Shown: positions 24,231 to 36,630 of the stretch, one piece after another
Position numbering within the stretch: the first letter of the stretch is position 1
How the letters are laid out: the number at the start of each line of letters is the position of its first letter
DNA from: Anisakis pegreffii
Taxonomy: Eukaryota; Nematoda; Chromadorea; Rhabditida; Anisakidae
Direction of reading: 5' to 3'
Length of the DNA stretch: 64,000 nt
Assembly (NCBI GenBank): GCA_035041965.1
Contig: JAPYMA010003068.1
Span: forward strand, 62,001 to 126,000
Program-made: the position numbers and the translations under genes
The notes under the pieces: generated by a model
Databases searched by the model: none
What the model saw: only the letters and a program-made list of their open reading frames with translations
What the model was told of the DNA's origin: nothing

Positions 24231-25356
24231 CATATTGCTGGCCATTATGGAACGTTTGTGGTTTGCAAAAAATTTAGTTGATTATTTGACATCATTTGAA
24301 ATTTGCGAAATTCAGTTGTTCTGAAAAATTTTGTAAAGTCGACGAAATTTTTCGCATCATTATATAGTTTTTATTTGATCGAGGTTGGTTCTTTTGCTTA
24401 TCCATTGGCAAATAAGACAAACGTTGGTTGGGTGATACTAGGCGAGATGATGAACAACTGTAAATTTTGATGGTTAGATTTGTAATGGTTTGGTGAAGGT
24501 GAGCACTTGCTTACACCATGCTTGCCTAATTGCTCTTGTTCAACTACGCTCGTGTGTCCCACTGTGGCCATCCAGAATTTTCAATCCTGTACGTCTTCGT
24601 CGTTCAAAACTGCACCATCTAACGGGAAGCGAAAGAGTGTCAACAATTCAAAAGTTTCGTTAGGTTTAATCTGAAGCTCAGCCTGAGACTAACATTCAAG
24701 TTCAGGCCTATGCTTGATCTCAGCCTCTCGTTCACGTTACGCTTGAACTCCAGAGTTTTATCCATTTTGCAATATTTGACATTGTTCAAGCCCAACTGAA
24801 ATATTGTTTCGTTACCTGACCACACTGTTGGCACTTTTCAGAAGGAATCTATTAACGTTCTGAGCACATAAACCAACGATCGTTCTCATTCTTTCAAGAA
24901 GTGCTTCAATATAGTTCAGTGAATAGAATATTGTTGTGTTTAAGCTTAATAAAGAAACTACATAACTGCATTCCTGTGAAAATCATCTTCCAATTCTTCA
25001 TTATGAGTCCATCTTCGCAGTTTTTTTAATGCAGTTTGCAGCGAGCGATTCGCATCGCTTATTGGCTTTAGTGAAGAATTATTCGACGAAAGAGAGAAAT
25101 GAATTGGGAGGCTACAACGCTAAGGTTGTGTTTATCGTTTCATACGTATTTAATATTCAGAGTTTTATTTAGTACGAAGACGTTTAATATTCAGAACGAA
25201 GACGAATTTTTTAAAACACATTATTGTAGACATTATTTTTCTAACTCATTTGTGGTGCCCATTTCAGAACATTGTTGATTTGTCGGTAAGCAATGTGTAT
25301 TAGTTGTTGCAGTAACTGGCTGTTAATTATAAGATTAATTGATTGACAAAATACCG

Positions 25357-25542
25357 ATGGCATTATTCGTGTGTTTCAGTGCAATGACAAGTGCCTTACT
25401 CGTTTTGATAGGTTTTCTCTCGACAAGTGCACAGTGCTGTCGAAGAAAAGTTAAAAAAACAGAAACAAGCGAAGATGCGATGAATAATCTGAAGAGACCA
25501 GTAACGCCATCATGTTCAACGCCATGTTCAAGCGTGGCCAAG
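25357..25542 (+). CDS. Possible first exon of a small membrane protein
   Basis: From the ATG at 25357 the frame reads a hydrophobic segment of about 24 residues (MALFVCFSAMTSALLVLIGF), then a basic CCRRKVKK and a Ser/Pro-rich tail (RPVTPSCSTPCSS). A plausible donor (AAG then GTTTAT) follows at 25543. This pattern fits a single-pass or tail-exposed membrane protein or a signal-anchored peptide. No downstream exon was identified and no homologue is recognised, so it may be incomplete or spurious. Confidence 0.3.
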
Positions 25543-25739
25543 GTTTATTCTCTTGTTCACACATGCAATATTATGTGTGTTATCTGTCAATATTATGTGT
25601 GTTATCACAAGTTGTTAATCAGGCTACATCAACACTTCTAATAGAGAATATTCACACTCACTGAGTATACGGTAAATTCATACCATATCAAAAGAAGTTA
25701 GGAAGACTTATTGACAATAAAGTCATTTAAAACCACCAA

Positions 25740-26480
25740 TATATGTTACTCTGAATGAGGAGATCCAGCTGGATCGACAGATGCAAAAAAATTTTTATGT
25801 TACGGGGCGAACTTGAGAAGACGGTAGCCTTGAATGTGGTACCCCAGATAGTTTTAATAAAATGCCTATGTCTCCTCAACTAAGCCAAAATGCTCAGTAA
25901 AAATTTTAATATTCTGAATCCAGAGGTTCTGCTGGATCGAACGGTGAAAAGTAATTCACATGTTTCCGGGCAAACCTGAGAAGACGGTCAGCTCGAACAT
26001 CGCAATCCGCCTACTGCTATATGAACGTATTGACTGCTCCATAGTGATCAATTTGTATGAAGAAGCGTGACTGCGCTATCGAATTGAGATAGATTTAAGT
26101 AAATGGCTATAGCTCCTCAGGAAAGCAAAATCGCTCGACAAAATACATGTTACTCTGAATGAGGAGATCCAGCGGGATCGAGTGATGCAAAAAATTTATA
26201 TGTTACTGGGCGAACTTGGGAAGACGGTAGCCTTGAATGTGGCACCCCAGATAGTATTAATTAAATGCATATGTCTCCTCAACTAAAGCAAATTGCTCAG
26301 CAAAATTTTTAATATTCTGAATCCAGAGGTTCTGCTGGATCGAACGGTGAAAAGAAATTCGCATGTTTCTGGGCAAACCTGAGAAGACGGTTAGCTCGAA
26401 GATCGCAATCCGCCTACTGCTAATATGAACGTATTGATTGCTCTATAGTCATCAATTTGTATGAATGAGCGAATTGATCA
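25740..26480 (+). repeat. 404-bp tandem array, two units, + orientation
   Basis: 'ctgaatgaggagatccag' occurs at 25751 and 26155 (period 404). It is the same higher-order unit as 3680-4645, inverted relative to that array. Confidence 0.75.
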
Positions 26481-26484
26481 CTAT

Positions 26485-26580
26485 TCGCCGCCAATCAAGA
26501 AGAGTACCGCATAACTGAACCTGTCAGTGAGGAATTGAACCTACGAAAAGTTCATTCGAATAAGTAAAACGCTAATGATG
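26485..26580 (+). pseudogene. Remnant of P exon 3
   Basis: Sequence 'cgccgccaatcaagaagagtaccgcataactgaac' matches the P3 third-exon end (RPSTRVPHN, stop) and its 3' flank ('cctacgaaaagttcattcgaataag'). The rest of P is absent. It lies at the junction of the 404-bp array and unique sequence, a trace of another former unit. Confidence 0.55.
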
Positions 26581-27775
26581 ATTTGCAATAACACAAAAAT
26601 AATTCATCCATAATTCTCACCAGAATTGCATGTATAATATCATCAGCGATTTTAGTATTTAATTTCTTTAGGGCATCGTTGAGGAATTCTGGCAGTTTAT
26701 TGATATCTCGACGATGTACCACGTATCATCTCCTCATTACCACGTAGGTGGTAAGAAACAAACATAATGGCGTTCCAATGAGCTACGAATGATTTATGCC
26801 TTTTCCGTGTGGCGTACGCCACCAATAACTCACAAAATGACGGGTATTATGAATCCTGGAAATCCTGTGAATTTCGAAAACATCATTCGCGGGATCGGCA
26901 TGAAAACTGAAGGATCGGGATTCGAGATTCTCGGGATGAGATATATGAAGGTTCCTGACTATGCTCTCTGACTCAGGCTCTAAATGCACATTTCCGGAAT
27001 ATCGGCTCTGGTTTCAGCTTCGGCTCCGTGCGTCCCATTGCTCGAAGCAGGCGATGAACAAAAACATTCCGCAACCAAATCGATTCATGCAATTTTCATG
27101 TAGAATTTTCAAACAATGAAATTCACATCTAACGCTGTTTTGCATAAAATATATTCAATCAGCAAATATAACTGTCCAACACCACGAAAACATCATTTTT
27201 GCTAGTGGGTTGGTGGATGTGTTTTGCCATTTCGAAAAATTGAAGAATCATTATCAGATGTGTAGAGTCAGATTGCTGCTGACAGTGCCTCGCCATCACT
27301 ATCACTGGATATTGCACCCGTTTTGCAGTCACCTTAGCTTTATTATCAGATCGCGTCATTCTGAACAGAAACAAGCACTTCGATTCGCAGAAATTCATGT
27401 AGTGTATCGGAGCAGAGACAACAACAGAATTCCACTCAGTCGTTGAAAACAGCGCCTGTTTGTTCAGAAAAGCGTTGTGCTGACGAAACAAGCTCAATTT
27501 CACTCGACAACATTTCAGACCGATATGGTCACAAGTCTGTCTGATCGAATGAGCAAAATAATGCTATACAACAAGTTCGAATCATCAGCGAAAGAAACGA
27601 TACAAAAAATTTTAGTGGTAGCAAAACCATGATAACATTGGGACATGGGTGTCGCTATAATGGAAGAAAACGGCGATGACAACGATTTCGTTTTGTTCAT
27701 TACAATACGCCTGAAATTGCACATAAAAGCACAGCACATGTACATCATAACCAAAACGTATTGTCATTCGACGTG

Positions 27776-28303
27776 ATGCAGCGGAGCTTCGTAATTCTCC
27801 TGATTCTGCTTCATGCTTCGTTATCTCTGTATATAGGTGAGTTCATTGATGGAATCACTTTCGGTATTTTTTAAGTATCAATATGCTCTCATAATCTGGA
27901 TTTCTAAGCTATCTGATATCAAAGTTAGCGTCCGTTCTTCTTGGCGATGCTGAATGTTGAAACTAGCGTTGTTAAATGGTCGGGAGAATTTGTCCAGTGA
28001 ACTGTTACAATCCTTCGAAGAATTGTTTGAATGTTTCCAGTGAAACTTTGTAAAACTACTCCTCCCCGATCACATAATTATTTTAGATCCTGCTCCAACA
28101 ATAACGACGACGACGGAAAGTGCCGGTGGTTCGGATTATGTGGTTAGAGGTAGGACTCGTTCGTAATTGTTTGATGCATAGAAAAATTTTTAGCCGAACA
28201 TGTTTCCTGCTGATGAGCTACTTTAGAACTGCTTTCTAAATGTTCAGACCTCGATCGTGAATTCCTAGCTACGGTTGTTCTTCACCCATCAACAAGAGTA
28301 TAA
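27776..28303 (+). CDS. P2: small secreted peptide, three exons
   Basis: Exons 27776-27836, 28087-28149 and 28248-28303 join in phase to 59 codons. The signal peptide (MQRSFVILLILLHASLSLYI) differs from P1 at two residues. Exon 2 is identical in protein sequence to P1 (Thr-rich, ending SDYVVR). The third exon differs only at the C-terminal part (VVLHPSTRV against VVRRPSTRV). All splice sites are intact. Upstream is the left arm, downstream the convergent Q2. Confidence 0.65.
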
Positions 28304-28653
28304 TATCACTGAAACTACCAATGAGGACTTGAACCTACGACAAGTTCATTCGAATATGTGAAAGGCTAATATGTGACGAAATTGGTCGCATGATCGTGAG
28401 CAGCGATTCCTACTCTCCGTAGGCAAGTAAAAAGTTTTTTCGAAACCGTCAAGCAACAGCTTGTGACGGGCGCGATAGTTTTTTCTAATCCCGGATTGCT
28501 CCGAATCAAAGCGCTGCGGTTCAAATTTTCGAACCAAACCAATGATTTAACGAATAGAGAGGTGAAACTCAACCTGGAGTTGAAAATAGAAAATTACGGG
28601 TTTGAAGATAAAGGTGAAAAATCAAAAATATCCAGCCGGAGTTGATTCAGTTG

Positions 28654-28986
28654 TTATTTTAAACTAGTCATCACTAATGGCGATTCTTCAGCACTTGAAT
28701 TCCGTTTGGAAATGAGATTAAGAGATTTGTAGGAAAAGTTGTACCTCTTGAAAACCCAATCGAATTTCAGTTCCCATGGAATGCGTGAGCATTCGTCAAC
28801 AATGCCAACACTATTGTAGGACATCAACGAAGATTGAGGATTTGTGTGGGACAGTAGGGTATTGTGATCTTCGTTACCAACGTTGCATATCAAGTCGTTC
28901 ACTTTAATTTCTAATCGATGTTCTACAACCCATTTTGGTGGCACAAGTTTTTTGAAACGATCGAATTTTGCCACATCAATCGACAT
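28654..28986 (-). CDS. Q2: 110-aa protein of unknown function, intact
   Basis: Single open exon from the ATG at 28986 to a TAA. Conserved ends: MSxDxAKFDxFKKLVPPKWVV at the start and KSLNLISKRNSSAEES near the end. Between residues about 36 and 70 it differs strongly from Q3, while flanking DNA is nearly identical. No signal peptide, membrane segment or known motif was seen; one NSS sequon lies near the C-terminus. The same length (111 codons with stop) in all three units and the lack of frameshifts support coding. It is convergent with P2, and the inverted right arm lies upstream as a possible promoter. No family was recognised. Confidence 0.6.
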   Translation of the reverse strand: MSIDVAKFDRFKKLVPPKWVVEHRLEIKVNDLICNVGNEDHNTLLSHTNPQSSLMSYNSVGIVDECSRIPWELKFDWVFKRYNFSYKSLNLISKRNSSAEESPLVMTSLK

Positions 28987-30029
28987 TTTTGCGTTTTTAA
29001 CGTTTCAAATAAACTGGAGCACGCGATAATGAGTTTCCAAAATGGACTGCTATGTTGCTGATGAACGGAGGGGTGTCAGCGAAATACGAATGATTGAAAC
29101 GTTCCTTCTTGAATGATGATCACTTTAATTTCTTAGAGATGTACTGTTTGCTTGCCGATCTTAAGTGTGAATAAAGAATCTGTTGACTGTCGGTCTCTGC
29201 TGCCACCCTGAAAGCTTTACACATCTTTGGTATTGCGAGAAAGAAATGAAGTCAAGAGGCTATGGTTAAGGTATGTTGGGAGTATTTCGGAATAATAGTT
29301 CATTGCGTTGCAACTCCCTCCATCTGGATGAAATTCGAGGTGTGTTTCGTGTGCCATCTTCTGAACATTTCCACTATCGGTATGGTTCTCGTTCAATTGC
29401 TGTCATTTTACTCCACTCACGAGTTTGCAGTCACATCATCATAACTAATCCCGTTTCGTATTTAAGCTGACGGTCATGAGTATCATTAGAGGATGACATC
29501 AAAATGTTGATAGCGATACTCGATGATCGGTTGACGGAAGCATCAACGTGACATTTTGTTCAGCGCAATGATGTCTTCTATCATTGTTTTAAATGACTGA
29601 TGAAACCTGACATAAGCAACCAGCAAAAAATGGCAATTCAGTACATTACACGAATCCGCACAACTTGCAGTGCTTCAAACAGCATCAGAATCATACTTGA
29701 GTATCCTTCATGTAATATTATGTCAAAGTAACTCGTATTCTAAGTTATGTTAGCATTACCTAACATGATATTGTCAATCAAGATACACAATTTGGTTTGA
29801 TCCAGAAAACCGACGAACTGCTGATGTAATATCACTAACGAAATGACTTCCTTTCATTTCTCTCATAATCGGTATTCATGCAGATACGCTCAAAGATTTC
29901 GGCACTTTTGCTACATTAAATAAAACAATAATTCGATTTTTACCATTAAATATCATTTTTTATCCGCATATTTAAAGAACCCTTGAATTCCATATTGCTA
30001 GTTTGATAACAACGCAGCGTTATTTTTTC

Positions 30030-30470
30030 TTTTAGCGTTGTCGTATTACATAACTACGTCCATGATGGAAAAAATTCAGTTGATGTTTTCATCGTCGTTT
30101 TCGTCTCCAATACTATCAGGTCTACCACAATTTTATCTGACTATCACAATTCACAATATTTCCACTGATTTTATCATTCTCTCGCCGTTGATTCGCGTTT
30201 GTGTTATAGGACTCTTTTGCACATTCGATTGGACAACTTTGTGTATATGTCGGTATGAACATAATGTCGAGAGAAATTGAGCACGTTGTCACCTAGTAGC
30301 ATCAGTAGAGTACTTTTGCGGACAAACTGACGCCATTTTCAACGATTGCATGAAGCTGTTTTGCTTCGTTACCGATGCAACGTATGAAATTGTGCAAATC
30401 GAAATGGTGGTGAATTTGTTTAGAATGACACGATCTGAGCCTAAAGCCAAGGTGGTACCACAAGTGTTGA
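30030..30470 (-). repeat. Right arm of unit B
   Basis: Near-identical to 8745-9199 and 43300-43757. The - strand frame through it (30558-30289, 89 codons) is open in copies B and C. I attribute that to recent copying rather than function. Confidence 0.65.
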
Positions 30471-30540
30471 AAACGATACTCGATGATCCGTTGACGGAAG
30501 CACCAACGTGATTTTCATATTCCATAGCTACATCCGTGAT

Positions 30541-32090
30541 CGAACTCGGTAGTGTCAACGTAATTTCTTAAAGTGACAATAATAAAGAATGCAGTTAACA
30601 CAATTACGATAGGATTTGCTCGAAGTAATGTTGGTTCACTCATAAAGTTCGTCTCATCAGTACCTCAGAAGCGTGAATCTACTCTATCGCGTGGTCTCAA
30701 TACACAGTATCGTATCCTTGTAACATATTTGTAAGCAGCATTCACATCATTATCAATTCAGCCATCCCTTGTAGTAATATTTTCAATCGTACACATTTCC
30801 CTTCCCAAATTAATTTACTTGCTAAGTCTGTTAAGCGTTTTTGGCGGAGGAGAAACCTTTCAAACGACTCAACCGTAAGCTTCAAAAATCTGTCTATCGT
30901 TTCAAATTGAATTATGAAAATAACCTGGCTAAACGTACAAACGTTCGAAAATTTTACAAATACACTAATGATGTACTGAATTCTAGCGAAGATATAGGCC
31001 CACTGAAGTATAATCTCAATAAATTAATTACGGATGACCACTCACGAGCCCAAATTCTTCAAAACTTCTTCATTTCAGTTCACAGAGACGATCACGACGA
31101 ATCTCATCCTGTTTTCTCCCGCTCTATTCCGAGATCCGCATTTCTACACTACGTAGATATTAGTGCAGAAAAAATATACAAGATTCTTAAACGGCTACCC
31201 AACAGAAATAATACTTCACGCGATGAAATTCCCTACATATTCCTTAAAAACACAGCCGACACTATTACTACTCCACTTTGTCATATTTTTTGTAGATCTG
31301 TGATGACTGGCTCAGTTCTCTTTTGGTGGAAATCAGTAATCATCAGACCTATGCGCAAAACTGGTTCAATCATTAATTCGCAAAACTAGCGCCCCATCTC
31401 ATTAACCTGCTCAATCTCCAAAATTATTGAAAAAATAATTGCATCAGACCTCAGAAACCATGGTCAATAAGCTGTTCTCCCTATTCCAATACGGTTTTCT
31501 CGATAGAAGGTCAACCACAACGGGCCTACTTCGATCGCATCAAAACTGGGTATCTCATTTAGACGAAGGCGGCTTCATCTATACAATATACTTTGACTGT
31601 AAAAAAGCATTTGACTCAGTATCAATACTCAAACTATCATTAAAACTACGAGCATATGGTATACGAGGCTCGCTATACAACTGGATTCGAGACTTTCTTA
31701 TGAACCGTTCCCAATCAGTCCAGGTTGGAAACTCCTTCAGTTCGTTGAAATATATTTGCAGTGGTGTTCCACAAAATTCCGTCCTAGGACCCCCTCTCTT
31801 TCTCATCTTTATCAACGATCACCCGAAGTGCATACCTCTAGACTCAGCATGTTTCATTTTGCAGACGATGTTAAAGTTTATACATACACCAACAACCTAG
31901 AAACCATCTTGACTCCATAAACCTGTGTTCGTCACACTGGCTTTCACCACTTGCTCCAGAAAAGCCTGATTAGAATTGGTAAGAGCAATCTCAAAAATAC
32001 ACTCAATATTGAAAATCAAGAGCTGACTCCCTCGCCAGATAGTAGTAGATTGTATTGTTCTGCATTATACAAATTGACATGCGAATAAAA
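30541..32090 (+). mobile_element. Dead LINE-type reverse transcriptase segment, copy B
   Basis: The broken frame contains recognisable non-LTR RT blocks: RPISLTCSISKIIEKII after a stop, QYGFLDRRSTTTGLL, the motif A-type FDCKKAFDSV, GVPQNSVLGPPLFLIFIND (motif B, normally GVPQGSVLGP), and FADDVKVY in another frame (motif C). There are a TAG where Tyr of NYRP is expected (about 31387), frameshifts before and after the LFSLFQYGF block, and no endonuclease domain. A 13-bp deletion relative to copy C lies between short direct repeats near 30857. It is not capable of retrotransposition. Confidence 0.8.
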
Positions 32091-32099
32091 TAATAATTA

Positions 32100-32575
32100 C
32101 TTATCATTGCTTCATCAATATCAAGATTTGCTGCTGACATTGTCTAATCGTTTTCAGCATTATTCTCACTTGGTATTGCACCACTTGTGGTCCAACTTTG
32201 CCTCAGGCTTAGACCGTGTCATTCAGAATAAAATCACCACTTCCATTTGCAGAATTTCATGCCTTGCATTGGTAATGAAATAAAACAACTCCATACAATC
32301 TGTAAAAATGGCGTCAGTTTGTTCAGAAAAGTATTTTGTTGACGCTACTAGGGGATTGCATGCTCTATCTCGCTCTATACTACGTTTATACAGCCACAAT
32401 CACAAGTTAGTGCAATCGAATGATAATCCCATATCACAATTACGAATGAACAGCGATAGAAATAATCCAACTAAAATTAGTGGTGATATTGTGCATTGCG
32501 ATATGGCGATAATGTTGTAAATCGATAGTAATTGAATGTTGTAATTGCGACAATGGTGATTTTATTTAGAATGAC
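32100..32575 (+). repeat. Inverted arm copy downstream of the LINE segment (B)
   Basis: Aligns with the left arm in the same orientation and therefore inverts relative to 30030-30470 ('tgcaccacttgtggtccaac', 'gtgtcattcagaataaaatcacc', 'aaaatggcgtcagtttgttc'). The LINE piece thus sits inside a second foldback. It is followed by a C homopolymer at about 32585-32597. Confidence 0.65.
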
Positions 32576-32759
32576 ACGAACAGGTCCCCCCCCCCCCAAC
32601 CCTTTTTCCTCATGCCCCTATGCTTCTATTATCACCGATTTTCGGTTTCCTATAAATTATTCATGTTCGCAAGGAAAGTGTGACAAAACTGGTCACATGA
32701 TCGCAAGCGGCGATGACTAAGCTCCGGAGGCACGAAAAAAAATTTTTTTAACCCTCGAA

Positions 32760-32860
32760 CAAGAAACACAGCAGCAGTTGGTGTTTGCTTTTTCACAGCA
32801 GCAGTCGGGCGATAAGAAACACAGCAGCAGTCGGGCGATAGCTTTTTCGGGATCCAGATT
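32760..32860 (+). repeat. Short CAG-rich tandem repeat
   Basis: 'gaaacacagcagcagt' and 'agcagcagtcgggcgata' recur within about 100 bp. Apparent local slippage; no gene assigned. Confidence 0.45.
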
Positions 32861-32934
32861 GCTCCGGTGTCCGAGGCGGAGCAGAGCAGAGGACAATTGG
32901 GAGTTGGTGCTGTGGCGGAGGTTTCAACAAATGG

Positions 32935-33395
32935 GGAGATCATTTTTACTACTGGGTTGGTGGATGTGTTTTGCAATTTCGAAAAATTGAGGAATCATCA
33001 TTATCAGATGTTAGAGTCAGATTGCTGTTGACAGTGCCTCGCCATCACTATCACTTGATATTGCACCCGTTTTGCAGTCACCTTAGCGTTATTATCAGAT
33101 GGTGTCATTCTGAACAGAAACAAGCACTTCGATTCGCAGAAATTCATGCAGTGTATCGGAGCAGAGACAACAACAGTATTCCACTCAGTCGTTGAAAACA
33201 GCGCCTGTTTGTTCAGAAAAGCGTTGTGCTGACGAAACAAGCTCAATTTCACTCGACAACATTTCAGACCGATATGGTCACAAGTCTGTCTGATCTAATG
33301 ATCAAAATAATGCTATACAACAAGTTCGAATCATCAGCGAAAGAAACGATACAAAAAATTTTAGTTGTAGCAAAACCATAATAACATTGGGACAT
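32935..33395 (+). mobile_element. Truncated unit, left arm only
   Basis: Matches the start of units A-C from 'tgggttggtggatgtgtttt' to 'ataacattgggacat' and then breaks off before the P gene. A fourth arm copy in this window without P or Q. Confidence 0.7.
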
Positions 33396-33892
33396 ATAAG
33401 TAAACAAGGCATTCCACGTGACTTTTGTGATATAGTCACCGCGACTTACACATCAGTCATTCCGAGCTCAATCTTGTTCACCAATAGTTATTCCGAGCTA
33501 AATCCACCGGAAATCAATGGATAAGCACAGCACAGTAGCACTGTCTTGGATTTCATCTAAAAGAAACGGTTTTAAAGAGATCGTTGCATATCGTTTTCAC
33601 TCATCCAATCAGCTGTTTTCCATCGAGTCCTGTGTATGCCAGTATGCTGACAATAACTCATCTGAAAGCTGCTTTGCTCGGTTCTCGATTCTACTTTTGC
33701 ACATCAATCATTTGCTGATGGTCAATTTGTGCACCTTCTCTCTGCTATGAATAGTAGTGAAATTGGTTCAAAATTTAATCGAACAATAAGTGGGCAAATA
33801 CATGATCAGTTTATATGATATGATCAATACATGATCAAAACATGCGAGATCCATTTGCTAAGGTTTATATTTCTGGAATATAGCGTTTCGGT

Positions 33893-34040
33893 GGAACATT
33901 TCGATGTTGCTGGTTTACTTCAGGATCGCCTCGGTATGATTGAAACCTCATGAATACTACTTCATTTGAAAACTCGTGAATACCGCAACCTTGAAAACCA
34001 ACAAATACTTCCATTCGATTGCGGCAAAACATTTTTAAGG
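33893..34040 (-). CDS. Possible short coding stretch, unrecognised
   Basis: A - strand frame reads FCRNRMEVFVGFQGCGIHE and continues to a TAA near 33893 (tail PPKRYIPEI). It follows the cysteine-rich gene on the same strand, but no splice joins it convincingly. It could be an exon of a neighbouring paralogue or chance. Confidence 0.2.
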
Positions 34041-34136
34041 ATATATGAAAATTCATTAGAAAACAGCATAAAGAAAAGCATTATAAAGTGTCAATTCGCT
34101 CGTTTTATCCAAGTTTAGCGACGGAATCATTTCACG

Positions 34137-35079
34137 TCATTCATCACTGTTCGAAGGCCCTAAACGCTGCGTGAGCGTGCATCTGAAAGTGATATCTCTT
34201 CGTATTATTCATCGCGTTGAGTAAAGCTGAAACAGTGGCATGATTTCATAATAAGATGATGTCATTATTAGATGCCGAAATAACGTTGCAAATACAATCA
34301 CTGCTCATTACAAATGTGCATTCCAAAAAAGTGTTTGAATGTAGATTTAAATACCTGATGACATTGGATACGCATTCATCTCCTCTGTCTTCACACTGGG
34401 ATAAGGGAACCGATGTGCTAAGACATCTTTGCTGCTCAACGTAGCATCCTAAAGCAAATGTAAAACATACGCTCTTAATACTTCATTTGTTTCTGACATA
34501 AACCAGTCGTTCTTCGCATGTTACAATTAAAAAACAATTGTTGATTGAACGGTGTGCTTACTTCTTATATTTTGGAACATTTCCGTATTGATGATAAAAT
34601 CGTCGCAAGGTTCAGTGGCTCGTTCAGCGGCATTTCCTGTATCAGAAATGGTGAATGAAACTATTTTGAGTTCCATAATTATTATCTGAATCAATAAAAA
34701 GCAAAAAGCTATTAAATCGAAAGGATAATTCTAATCAGAAGCAGGCATGAACGCAGTTCCTATAGAGAAATCAGACAGCGTTCGATATTACGTGAGCAGA
34801 CAAGCGAAAAACAAAGGTTGAATCATTTGTTTAAAAATGAATAACTATCCGTTTACCATTCATACCGTAATCTTATTTATCTTCCTCAGCACCCACAAAA
34901 ATGTGACCAGTTAACAAATATTCCTCATAAAATTCTCTCACTGAGACATACATTCAAAAATTATCTTCATGTCGTAACTCGTACTGTCTTAATAAAATTA
35001 GAACTTATCGCTCACCTGCAACCAAAACGTCTGCCCATATGGGAATGACAATCATGAAAAGAGCGGCTGTCCACTGCAT
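34137..35079 (-). CDS. Secreted cysteine-rich protein, four exons (six mature cysteines)
   Basis: Exons 35079-35016, 34636-34562, 34448-34355 and 34182-34137 join with phases 1, 1 and 2 to 92 codons. Exon 1 is a signal peptide (MQWTAALFMIVIPIWADVLV). The mature part has one Cys in exon 2 (ATEPCDDF), four in exon 3 (CYVEQQRC...QCEDRGDEC) and one in exon 4, giving C-x15-C-x6-C-x9-C-x6-C-x5-C by my reading. Donors are GTGAGC, GTAAGC and GTATTT; acceptors are ACAG, TTTAG and TTTCAG. The pattern suggests a small disulphide-bonded extracellular protein. No named family was recognised. It is head-to-head with the related gene at 36631. Confidence 0.6.
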
Positions 35080-35639
35080 GATATTTGATGATGAATGGAC
35101 GGTGGTATCAAATTGTTAGCTAACTACGAGTTTACGTGCAGACGTTGATTGTATTCGATTGAATGCAATCCACGTCAGGATCGCACATATTCTATTCAAC
35201 ATAATGTATTCAGTTGGCTGACGTAGACAGATAATGCTGATAATCTGTTCCCGATCTTCACAATTCAGAATATCTCACGATATAATAACGACTAACTTTA
35301 TAATATTTCACGATATAATAACGACTCATTATAATATCAATAACATTATAACACAATCCTACTTTCGGCTTTTACCACCAACATTTCCACTACTATACGA
35401 CTCTGATTTTCGATTCCTTGCAATCCTATGCAATTTCCAGTGCAAGAAATATTTAGGGGACTCCAGTGTTTCAGGGAAATCAGCATTTCATGTCGGATTA
35501 GTATTTCAGTGGAGTGGGATTGTTCCAATACTTCAGGATGTATAAAATACTTCCAGGGCAGCTCCATCCATCAGCACTCTCTACAACAATGTCTTATCAA
35601 GTAATCACAGAAATGAATAGAATGAAATGGAAAAAAAAA

Positions 35640-35900
35640 CAGAAAAAGCATGAATGCACTGCTATAATTTGTGTATTCTCGTAGGTGCCCGACGAAAGTG
35701 GTACTAAAATTTCCTGGAACTGCTTGAATATGGACTGACGGATCTTCAAGAAACGTTGCTCCAACCGAACACTATTGTCAGGTGTGTTTGATTCCACGAT
35801 CGACAGAGCGATCAAATTTCTTAACATTGGCAGTAAGATCATGTTATCTGTCAACAGTCCCACTTTGGCGACTGATATCGCGAAGGGACAGGATTTTTTA
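35640..35900 (-). CDS. Possible exon between the divergent secreted genes
   Basis: A - strand frame after an ATATCAG acceptor reads VAKVGLLTDNMILLPMLRN, then IFKQFQEILVPLSSGTYEN. A diverged copy at about 39640-39880 keeps much of the DNA but not the frame. It is either an exon of an unrecognised gene or a conserved non-coding segment of the intergenic region. Confidence 0.25.
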
Positions 35901-36630
35901 TGTAAATATTTTATATGAATAATTGCTGTTTGATAATGAATATGCATGTTAATTTCCTGTATGATGACATGATGGTGATATGATAATTTATTGTGTTGTT
36001 TGATTATTTGCATATGATTTTTGTATTGATGGGCATAATTGTGATTATTTGTTATTGGTGAAAATAGATTCAACGTTGTGTGGTTGAGGGTTGTGGGAAT
36101 ACAATCGCCGTTGTGTGGATGGGGATTGTATTAAGTTGATAACAATCGTTGTGAAGTTATCTGTTACTGTCGATTATTTTATTAAACGTCTTTAACAACT
36201 TTGAATTGACATTTCAAAGACAGTTGAAGACTGGAAGAAGAGAGTTTTGAAATTAGAAGAAGAATTGAAGTTGTGGAAATTGTGGAAGTTGAAGTGAAGA
36301 GAAGATAGGAGTTGGAGGAGAATTGATACGAATTGCTTCAGTAGTGTCGAGAGAAGTGTTACACAAGTATTGTTCGTCAAATTCGATTCGAGGATTCTTA
36401 TCCGATAGTGTGTTCAAGGGTCCAGAATCGTCAAGGAATACTGTATTTCGCAGGGATCAACGTCGGAAAGGGAAGTGATAAGTGATATTGTCTTTCCTTT
36501 TCTGTGAAATTGTTACTGTGAAATCCTATCCTTTTAGAAATTCATCAGATTTACTCCCTCACCAGAGGCGAGTAAATACAACCACCTTTTAAGTTAATAC
36601 CAAGTTGGAGGCCATTCATCATCCAATAGC

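Larger units (their letters stand above)
21600..25340. other. Stretch dominated by relict repeats, no supported gene
   Basis: Includes the second member of the long inverted repeat (22145-22620) and an arm relict (23960-24230). The 5' exons of the gelsolin gene should lie somewhere here on the - strand but were not recognised. Confidence 0.35.
26880..30470 (+). mobile_element. Repeated unit B carrying P2 and Q2
   Basis: Same organisation as unit A: left arm about 27200-27775, P2, convergent Q2, right arm about 30030-30470. Unlike A it continues into a LINE segment and a further inverted arm (to 32575), a 5.3-5.7-kb block shared with unit C. Confidence 0.7.

Noticed and set aside
24640..24834. 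- strand frame with repeating Leu/Arg/Asn words
   Set aside because: Arises from a short degenerate 'cttgaactcagcctg'-type repetition; no splice or homology support.
30289..30558. 89-codon - strand frame in the right arms of units B and C
   Set aside because: Same reasoning; unit A carries a different open frame at this place.
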